From NCBI GenBank assembly GCA_947624725.1, contig CANQLP010000020.1:1-22862 (forward strand): a stretch of 22,862 nt of DNA, given 5' to 3'. This stretch comes from an uncultured Clostridia bacterium (GTDB taxonomy: Bacteria > Bacillota_A > Clostridia > TANB77 > CAG-508). The first letter of the stretch is position 1, and each line of letters starts with the position of its first letter. Below, in pieces: positions 17,416-22,862 of the stretch. Under the pieces are notes generated by a model. That model saw nothing but the letters and a program-made list of their open reading frames with translations. It had not been told where the DNA came from and did no database searches. Position numbers and translations under genes: made by a program.

Positions 17416-17757
17416 TTACATTAAGCCTGGTATATTATATTTTCCAAAGCTTTGATTTTGTGCTATATCTACTTTTTTCAATGCTTCGTTTACGCATGTT
17501 AATATTAAATCCTCTAGCATCTCTACATCATCAGGGTCTACAACATCTTTTTGAATTTTAATTTCTTTTACTTCTTTTCCTCCTGAAACTTTGACTGTTA
17601 TTGCTCCTCCTCCAGCAGTTGCCTCAAACTCTTTTATGCTTAACTCCTCTTGTGATTTTTCTATATCAGCCTGCATCTTTTTTGCTTCTTTCATTAATTG
17701 ATTAATATTCATTCCTCCAAAGCTTGCTCCTCCTGGAAATCCACCTCTTTTTGACAT
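17416..17757 (-). CDS. ybaB: YbaB/EbfC-family nucleoid-associated protein
   Basis: A small DNA-binding protein encoded between dnaX and recR in most bacteria. The 113-aa product has the Met/Gly-rich start ([19 protein letters not shown]), a central helix ([18 protein letters not shown]) and the conserved [20 protein letters not shown] and [21 protein letters not shown] segments. Its ribosome binding site (GAGGAGG) lies in the last codons of dnaX, whose stop is only six bases upstream, so the two are translationally linked. It is intact. Confidence 0.96.
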   Translation of the reverse strand: MSKRGGFPGGASFGGMNINQLMKEAKKMQADIEKSQEELSIKEFEATAGGGAITVKVSGGKEVKEIKIQKDVVDPDDVEMLEDLILTCVNEALKKVDIAQNQSFGKYNIPGLM

Positions 17758-17763
17758 ATTACA

Positions 17764-19436
17764 TTATTCCTCCTCTTCTATAATATTTATAGGTATATCT
17801 AAATTACTTAAAACATCGTCTTCTGTTTCTTCCTTAGCTTTAGGTACTTCTTTTTTTACATTTGTTTCCTTCTTTGTGCTTTTTACATTACTACTTCCCT
17901 CTACAAATTTTATTTGCATAGGCTTTTTGCAAAGCATAGCTATCTCTTTTGAAAGTACATTCATATTTTCTGATTTTTCAAGTAATGCTTTTCTAAAATC
18001 ATTTAAGCCATTATGAAATACGATTTCTACAGTCATGTCGTTTATTTCATTTAAACTTGTATTTATTAAATTCGCATAAAGTATAACTTTGCCTTGTGAT
18101 TTTATTCTCTCTAATACATCTTGCCAGCCGTTTACTTCATTTCCTCCTGTTTCCTTTTGCAAATTACTTTCACTTTCTTTTTGTTTTACCTCTTTTGCTT
18201 CTGATTTTACTTTATTTTCTTCGATTTTTGGCGATTCTGGCATAGTTTGTTTAACAGATACGGTATTTGTAACTGTTGTATTTTTTTGGCTTATACCTTT
18301 TCCAGATTTTAGTGCTTCTTCTAAAGCTGTTATTCTATCTTCTAAAGACTTTGTATCTGTTTTTATGCATAGTTTTATTATCTCTGCCTCAAATATTATA
18401 GTTTTCTGTGATGATATTTTCATTTTTGATTCTAATTCTGATAATTTGTATATTATATTTATCAATTCATCTTTTGAAACTTTATCTGCTATATCAGCAA
18501 TTTGCTTTACTTCATCATCATTATAAATATCTGTCTTTTTACTTACTTTATACATAAGTATATCTTTTGTTTGTTTAATCATCTCTAAAACGAAATTTTC
18601 TAAGTCTTTGCCTTCTTCAAGTACATTGTCTACTGCTTTTAGGGCTTCTTCTACATCTTTTTCAATTATACCTTTTATAACATTATATACATATACAAAT
18701 TTAGGAATTCCAACTAAATCTTTTATCTTATCTTCATCAATACTAGTATTTCCATCTTGAAGGCATCTCTCTAGTATACTTAAAGCATCTCTAGCTGCTC
18801 CTTCTGAAAGTACTGCAATTAAATTTAATGCTCCTTCTGTTATTTGAATGCCACTTTCTTCACATACAATTTTTAATCTTTTTATTATATCTTCATTTGA
18901 AATTTTCTTAAAATCAAATCTTTGGCATCTTGAAAGTATTGTCGCAGGTAGTTTTTGTGGTTCTGTTGTTGCAAGAATAAATTTTACATGCTCTGGTGGT
19001 TCTTCAAGTGTTTTCAAAAGTGCATTAAATGCTCCTGTTGATAGCATATGAACCTCGTCTATGATGTATACTCTGTATTTTGCAAGCGTTGGCAAAAAGT
19101 TTACCTTTTCTCTAATCTCTCTTATATCTTCTACACCATTGTTAGATGCAGCATCCATTTCTACTACATCAGTAAGACTTCCGGTCTATTACACCTTTGC
19201 AAATTTCACATTCGTTGCATGGCTCACCGATCTTTTGGATTTAAGCAATTTATTGCTCTTGCAAATATTTTAGCAGTAGATGTCTTACCTGTTCCTCTTC
19301 CTCCAGTAAAAAGATAAGCATGACCTATCCTACCAGATTTTATTTGATTTTTTAGAGTTTTCATTATATGGTCTTGTCCTACAACCTCTTCAAAGCTTTT
19401 AGGTCTAAATTTACGATATAGTGCAGTATATGCCAT
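17764..19436 (-). CDS. dnaX: DNA polymerase III subunit gamma/tau (two CGG recoding sites)
   Basis: DnaX is the motor subunit of the clamp loader and couples the replisome. The restored 556-aa protein starts AYTALYRKFRPKSFEEVVGQ, with Walker A GGRGTGKT (45-52), zinc cysteines C64, C73, C76 and C79, DEVHMLS (Walker B), SRCQRFDFK (sensor/arginine finger), domain III, and a variable tau-like C-terminus. The two shifts, at Gly70 and Gly85, flank and enter the zinc finger. Without them no functional clamp loader is made. Start ATG at 19436 with AAAGGAG upstream. The SRP RNA gene lies directly upstream, and ybaB and recR follow. Confidence 0.96.
19180..19183 (-). other. CGGA +1 recoding site in dnaX (Gly85)
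   Basis: In-frame CGG after GAC, once the upstream site has shifted. Skipping the C gives GVIDGSLTDVVEMDAASNNG, an invariant DnaX segment. Confidence 0.9.
19226..19229 (-). other. CGGT +1 recoding site in dnaX, directly before an in-frame UGA (Gly70)
   Basis: In-frame codons are GAT CGG TGA. Skipping the C reads GGT GAG and restores NPKDGEPCNECEICK, the DnaX zinc finger. Confidence 0.9.
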
Positions 19437-19458
19437 AACTTTTCTCCTTTATATTAGT

Positions 19459-19588
19459 ACAAATCTAACTTCTCTATGGAAAGTAATTCATCACATAAAA
19501 GGTTCTATTTATCGCTGCTTCCTTCCGGACCTGACGAGATTCATAGGTTTTTATTGAAAATTACTTTCCATACAAAAGTTAGATTTGT
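19459..19588 (-). ncRNA. ffs: Signal recognition particle RNA (small bacterial type)
   Basis: The minus strand contains the nearly invariant SRP domain IV core GTCAGGTCCGGAAGGAAGCA (19517-19536). It is enclosed by a long closing helix: CAAATCTAACTT at the 5' end pairs with AAGTTAGATTTG at the 3' end, with further pairing of GGAAAGTAATT and AATTACTTTCC. About 130 nt with no room for an Alu domain. A consensus promoter lies just upstream and dnaX follows within ~23 bases of the 3' end. Ends are set from the outer stem. Confidence 0.95.
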
Positions 19589-19592
19589 TCTT

Positions 19593-19621
19593 ATTATATA
19601 ATTTTTTTTAGTAATTTACAA
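19593..19621 (-). promoter_or_regulatory. Promoter of the SRP RNA
   Basis: Minus strand TTGTAA (19621-19616), a 17-base spacer, then perfect TATAAT (19598-19593). The outer stem of the RNA begins about five bases later. The boxes match those of purH exactly. Confidence 0.8.
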
Positions 19622-19639
19622 TGTCTTTTTGATAATTTT

Positions 19640-20383
19640 TTAGTTTCTTTTAAATACTATGTCTTTAAAATCTGTTTTTTCATAATTAGATATACCAGTA
19701 TTTACAATATTTCCAACTGGTAATTCTAATGGAATATTGCCTGTGAATTTTGTACCATTTGTAAGTTCTATTGTTAAATCAAATGAAATCTTGCATTTTA
19801 TATCATCATATCCTAAATTTATTTTTGAAAGTATTGTTCCATTATGTACAACTTCTTCCTCGTCTGATGAATATTCTCCAATTTCATTGTTGCAAACTCT
19901 AAATAAGATTATTCCTCCTTGGTTTGCAATTTCTAGATTTTTTTCATTTTTATACTCACTACCATTATATACTAACTCATCATTTATAAAATATTTTTCA
20001 TCGTATTCAAAAATTTTATTTTCATCTGCACTTTGTCTATAAATTACAAGTTTTCCCGTTTTTGGTGCTTCTTCTACTTTAAAATTATTCAATATTATCT
20101 TTTTTATTATTTCTGTTTCTTTATAGTTTTTATTTTTTGCTATATTTATATATATATCATTGTTTTGTACCAAATTGAAATTCCAAGTGCTTTCTCCTTC
20201 GCCTTTATCAATTCCCTCTGCTGTACTTACAACTACTAATTGTGATAATTCAAATGGCATATTATCTTCGCCCTCTACTGCATATTTAAGCATAAGTAAG
20301 CATATGATTATAATTACTAAAGTTATTATAAAAGTAGCAATAAAAAAATGTATTATTTTTTTAATTTTTGGCTCTAATTCCAA
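19640..20383 (-). CDS. Hypothetical single-pass membrane protein
   Basis: I do not recognise the family. The 247-aa protein has one N-terminal membrane segment (FFIATFIITLVIIIICLLML, residues ~13-32) and an extracytoplasmic remainder that looks beta-rich (VVVSTAEGIDKGEGESTWNF; ISFDLTIELTNGTKFTGNIP). Five charged residues before the membrane segment fit an N-in orientation. Start ATG at 20383 with GGAGG nine bases upstream, 16 bases after tadA, so both are probably one transcript. It has no in-frame CGG. A role in the envelope is a guess. Confidence 0.8.
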   Translation of the reverse strand: MELEPKIKKIIHFFIATFIITLVIIIICLLMLKYAVEGEDNMPFELSQLVVVSTAEGIDKGEGESTWNFNLVQNNDIYINIAKNKNYKETEIIKKIILNNFKVEEAPKTGKLVIYRQSADENKIFEYDEKYFINDELVYNGSEYKNEKNLEIANQGGIILFRVCNNEIGEYSSDEEEVVHNGTILSKINLGYDDIKCKISFDLTIELTNGTKFTGNIPLELPVGNIVNTGISNYEKTDFKDIVFKRN

Positions 20384-20399
20384 TATAGCATTCCTCCAA

Positions 20400-20873
20400 T
20401 TAATCTTTTTTGCCTTTTCTTAATTCTTTAAAAAAATCTTTAAGTATTTTTTCACATTCTGCCTGCATTACTCCTGTTTCATATTCTACTTTGTGATTAA
20501 ACTTGTAATCTTCAAATAGATTTAAAACAGAACCACAGGCTCCAGTCTTAGGATCGCTTGTCCCAATGATTACATTCTTTATTCTTGAATTTATAATTGC
20601 TCCTGCACACATTGTACATGGTTCTAATGTAACATACATTGTACAATCTTCTAATCTCCATGCACCTAGCTTTTTACTTGCTTTTTGTATTGCGAGCATT
20701 TCAGCATGGTTTGTTGTGTCTTTTTTAGTTTCTTTTAAGTTATGTGCCCTTGCAATTATTTCATCATTTTTTACAATTATTGCTCCAACTGGTATTTCTT
20801 CTTTCTTATATGCTTTCTTTGCTTCTTTTAGGGCTTCATTCATATAGTATTCATGTGTTCCTATATCTAGCAT
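20400..20873 (-). CDS. tadA: tRNA adenosine(34) deaminase TadA
   Basis: TadA turns A34 of tRNA-Arg(ACG) into inosine, letting it read CGU, CGC and CGA but not CGG. The 157-aa protein has the zinc/catalytic motif HAE (residues 56-58) and PCTMC (85-89), plus IPVGAIIVKND and RIKNVIIGTSDPKTGACGS. Length is normal. Start ATG at 20873 with AAGGAG five bases upstream. It is intact. Its specificity is relevant here: with inosine-based decoding, CGG needs a separate tRNA-Arg(CCG), whose loss would leave CGG free for the recoding seen in this window. Confidence 0.96.
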   Translation of the reverse strand: MLDIGTHEYYMNEALKEAKKAYKKEEIPVGAIIVKNDEIIARAHNLKETKKDTTNHAEMLAIQKASKKLGAWRLEDCTMYVTLEPCTMCAGAIINSRIKNVIIGTSDPKTGACGSVLNLFEDYKFNHKVEYETGVMQAECEKILKDFFKELRKGKKD

Positions 20874-20907
20874 ATGTACTCCTTATTTCGTGATTGACTA
20901 TGCATTT

Positions 20908-20936
20908 AATTTAACACATATTTTGGATTTTTGCAA
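20908..20936 (-). promoter_or_regulatory. Possible promoter of tadA
   Basis: Minus strand TTGCAA (20936-20931), 17 bases, then TAAATT (20913-20908), about 35 bases before the tadA start. The -10 box is weak. Confidence 0.35.
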
Positions 20937-20950
20937 CATAAAAGTGAGTT

Positions 20951-21632
20951 TTAATCAAATCTTTTTAATTGATTTTTATTTTCTCTTTCTAATTCTTTTA
21001 GACTTTTCTCGGGTGTTGGTAAATTCTCTGGCATAGTTCCACCAGCTTCTTTAATTGCTTTTCTAACTATTTTACCTATTCTATAATGTGTACCGCATGC
21101 TTCTTTTTCTGTATCAATATTATCTCTTTTTAATCTTGATTCAGTCTGTGTAATACGAAACAAATTCATTTTTTGCTGCTTGGTTTAGTGAATAATTGCC
21201 TTTTCTTGCTAAGTTTCTTTGATAAAATCGCTTTTCATCTTCTGTTAACATACTATATTCTTTTTCAGTAATTTCTTGTTTTCTAGTTTGAACTGCGAAA
21301 TATGTTTGTGCCGTGGCAATCACTTTCTTTCTACTATCTCCATTTTGTGCTATTAAATAGCAAGCATAACGCGTTAATTTATAATCTAAAATCTTTTTTT
21401 CTGCTCCCTTAGGCATTTTTATCGTTTTGTCGGAGCAGACAAAATGTTCAAATGCACTAATATTGCTATTTTCACAGGCTAATTTTGCTTTTTCTATTAC
21501 ATTATCAAATTTTCTCCATTCTTTATAATCCAAAACAGCTTGTAATTCTCTTGCATACCAATATTCAGTCCCATTTTCGTCAATATGTTTAATATCTTCA
21601 AATGTTTTATTGCTTTTTTCCATTTTATTCAT
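20951..21632 (-). pseudogene. dinD: dinD-like damage-inducible protein gene with internal deletion and frame loss
   Basis: DinD is a DNA-damage-inducible protein of the BRO-N-like family. The 5' part (from MNKMEKSNKTFEDIKHIDENGTEYWYA to GNYSLNQAAKN) and the 3' part (NLFRITQTESRLKRDN to TMPENLPTPEKSLKELE) match DinD in order but in different frames. About 50 residues between them (in E. coli DinD the FAIFQN...LDHMGSTELAA region) are missing. The junction is at about 21165-21180, at a GCAGCA (Ala-Ala) sequence, which fits a deletion between two such repeats. There is no CGG at the break, so the recoding seen elsewhere does not repair it. Start ATG at 21632 with GGAG eight bases upstream. Confidence 0.8.
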
Positions 21633-21656
21633 AAATATCATCTCCATTTTTAATTT

Positions 21657-21668
21657 AACACTAGTGTT
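21657..21668. promoter_or_regulatory. 12-bp palindrome, operator-like, in the dinD leader
   Basis: AACACTAGTGTT is a perfect palindrome 26 bases downstream of the dinD -10 box and 25 bases upstream of its start. A related half-site AACACTT lies next to the -10 box. It does not match the Gram-positive LexA box. Confidence 0.5.
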
Positions 21669-21693
21669 TTTATTTAACCATCGATTAAGTGTT

Positions 21694-21722
21694 ATTATAA
21701 AACAGTTGTTTGTAAATGTCAA
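21694..21722 (-). promoter_or_regulatory. Consensus promoter of dinD
   Basis: Minus strand TTGACA (21722-21717), exactly 17 bases, TATAAT (21699-21694): both boxes are perfect. Such a strong promoter in front of a damage-type gene implies tight repression. Confidence 0.8.
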
Positions 21723-21732
21723 GTATTTTTAT

Positions 21733-21765
21733 AAAAAAATAGAATGCATAATATATAAGCATTCT
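21733..21765 (-). terminator. Terminator after tRNA-Arg
   Basis: AGAATGC and GCATTCT arms (21741-21747 and 21759-21765) are followed on the minus strand by ATTTTTTTAT. It starts 11 bases after the tRNA CCA end and just upstream of the dinD promoter. Confidence 0.85.
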
Positions 21766-21775
21766 AATCTCTTCA

Positions 21776-21851
<76 letters not shown>

Positions 21852-21876
21852 ATGTTAATATTTATGTATCGCTAAT

Positions 21877-21905
21877 ATAATATTATATTTTTATGGAAAA
21901 ATCAA
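21877..21905 (-). promoter_or_regulatory. Promoter of tRNA-Arg
   Basis: Minus strand TTGATT (21905-21900), 17 bases, TATTAT (21882-21877), about 25 bases before the tRNA. Confidence 0.5.
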
Positions 21906-21933
21906 GTATTTGAGAAAAAGTTTTGTTTAAACA

Positions 21934-21965
21934 ATGGGAGTATTGGTGAATTCCAATACTCCCAT
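21934..21965 (-). terminator. Terminator after the surface protein gene
   Basis: A perfect 13-bp stem (21934-21946 with 21953-21965) and 6-base loop, 29 bases after the stop. The minus-strand tail TGTTTAAAC is modest. Confidence 0.75.
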
Positions 21966-21994
21966 ATAGAATTTAGTTTAATTCTCGAATGATT

Positions 21995-22862
21995 TTATAC
22001 AGTGTGTGTTTGTGTTGTGCCACAGTCCTTCTTATGTGTAGCACAGTAGTAGTGGCCTGATGTTTTGCCGTGAGCACAACTAGAAAGTGTTAGGTCGTAA
22101 GTACCTTTTTCGTATAAGCCTTTTCCACATATCGCACATACAGAACCACTGCTAGATTTGGTTCCAGTCCAGATTTTATATTTTGTACCGAGAAGTTGCC
22201 AGTCTAGCGCCGTATTTTGAGTAATCCGCATCGCATATACCTAACCACAAATGCGTGACCCTGGTTGTACCAGGTGGAAGATAGGTCAGACCCATACAGC
22301 GGGTAGTTGTCCCCCCACATATAATGCACCTTTTACTGTATCCTACGAGCGAGGTGTCGAAGGAACCTGTCCTGACCTCCGCGTCAGCTGACCCACTAGC
22401 AACTGACCAGTGAGGGGTATCGGTGTAGGAACCAGCCATAGGAGTGCACCAAAGAGGGCAAATAATCTTTACCGTTTCAGTTCCGTTACACCAAGTTGCT
22501 GCACCGCAGAGTGTTGTCGCTGAACCCGTTGCATTTGTTCCTGCAGTTCCTTGACTGTCTGTATATGAAACTGTCCAAGTATGTTTTGTTGCTTGGGCTA
22601 TCCCAGTAACCTGTAATGATACAGAAGTACCTGATGTTTTTGTATTTTGAGATGCTGTTTTACCTCCACATGACAATGTGTAATTTATTGTATCTCCATC
22701 ATCATCCTTTGCTGCCCCTGCTACTGTCATAGTTGTTGTTGTAACAGCCGTTACTTTAAATGCTGTAGATACATATGGTGCTCTGTTTGATGTTTTTTGT
22801 GAAGCTGACTTTGTTGCTTTTCCACCATATGGATCTGTTGCTGTTATCGTCCAAGTATATGA
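21995..22862 (-). CDS. 3' end of a surface/extracellular protein with Ig-like repeats and a Cys-rich tail (one CGG recoding site; partial)
   Basis: The 5' end lies outside the window. The visible 288 residues begin with two beta-sandwich, fibronectin/Ig-like repeats: each has a THR-TRP-THR core strand (YTWTITATDPYGG; HTWTVSYTDSQG) with a DDDGDTINYTL segment between them. Then comes a cysteine-rich region with CxxC pairs (CIICGG, CAICGK) and a C-terminal C/H cluster (SSCAHGKTSGHYYCATHKKDCG), possibly zinc-binding or disulfide-linked. The shift restores ATSGTKYKIWTGTKSSSG. GC content of 22000-22560 is visibly higher (near half), hinting at horizontal acquisition. No LPxTG motif. An adhesin or phage-tail-like protein are both possible. 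Confidence 0.7.
22187..22190 (-). other. CGGT +1 recoding site in the surface protein
   Basis: In-frame CGG after TCT. Skipping the C joins ARLATS to GTKYKIWTGTKSSSG and the cysteine-rich tail. Frame 0 ends after RYKI. This shows that even the GC-rich, possibly acquired segment follows the rule. Confidence 0.78.

Noticed and set aside
13199..19229. UGA read as selenocysteine or tryptophan at the CGG-UGA sites
   Set aside because: Reading through UGA does not give the family sequence; the +1 frame does. Other genes end normally, some with UGA.
1807..19436. The split genes being pseudogenes
   Set aside because: They include essential or core genes (dnaX, coaE, purH), have intact motifs and ribosome binding sites throughout, and show no other damage such as in-frame stops or deletions.
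21657..21668. LexA box in front of dinD
   Set aside because: AACACTAGTGTT lacks the GAAC-N4-GTTC pattern of Gram-positive LexA sites.

Overview
The window is AT-rich, about 28-30% GC by eye except near the right end, and looks like a chromosome segment of an anaerobic, spore-forming Clostridia-type Firmicute. Support for this: an alpha/beta-type SASP and the germination protein YpeB; AddB of the Firmicutes AddAB type; a long-form HPF; a small SRP RNA next to dnaX; and strong GGAGG ribosome binding sites. One gene, purH, is on the plus strand. Everything else is on the minus strand, so those genes are read from right to left.

The main result is a recoding signal. Eleven genes appear frameshifted 17 times if read conventionally. 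All 17 breaks are the same event: an in-frame CGG codon at which one C must be skipped, so that the next codon read is GGN (glycine). Dropping that C restores conserved full-length proteins (PurH, GltA, UDG, LD-carboxypeptidase, CoaE, AddB, a glycosyltransferase, YpeB, DnaX and others). By hand I found 18 in-frame CGG codons. Seventeen sit exactly at a frame break. The eighteenth is at the coaE/pgeF junction, where the same shift leads into the pgeF frame, which has no usable start codon of its own. About 38 CGG triplets in the other two phases are harmless. Sequencers do not know reading frames, so this phase- and strand-specific pattern argues for biology: CGG is not used as an arginine codon, and CGGN acts as a +1 frameshift or four-base glycine codon throughout these genes. 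I do not recall such a pervasive system being described in a bacterium.

Layout on the minus strand, right to left: the 3' end of a surface protein with a GC-rich, cysteine-rich tail; tRNA-Arg(CCU); a dinD pseudogene with an internal deletion; tadA; a one-pass membrane protein; SRP RNA; dnaX-ybaB-recR; an M23 peptidase; a diacylglycerol-glucosyltransferase-like enzyme; ypeB; a SASP gene; hpf; a structured intergenic RNA candidate; then a tightly packed run ogg-addB-coaE-pgeF-hypothetical-LD-carboxypeptidase-udg-gltA. That run converges on purH at a strong terminator.

The housekeeping content covers DNA replication and repair (dnaX, recR, addB, ogg, udg), translation (tadA, SRP RNA, hpf), cofactor and purine synthesis (coaE, purH), envelope and peptidoglycan (M23, pgeF, LD-carboxypeptidase, glycosyltransferase) and sporulation/germination (ypeB, SASP). 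I saw no CRISPR array, insertion sequence or intact prophage.
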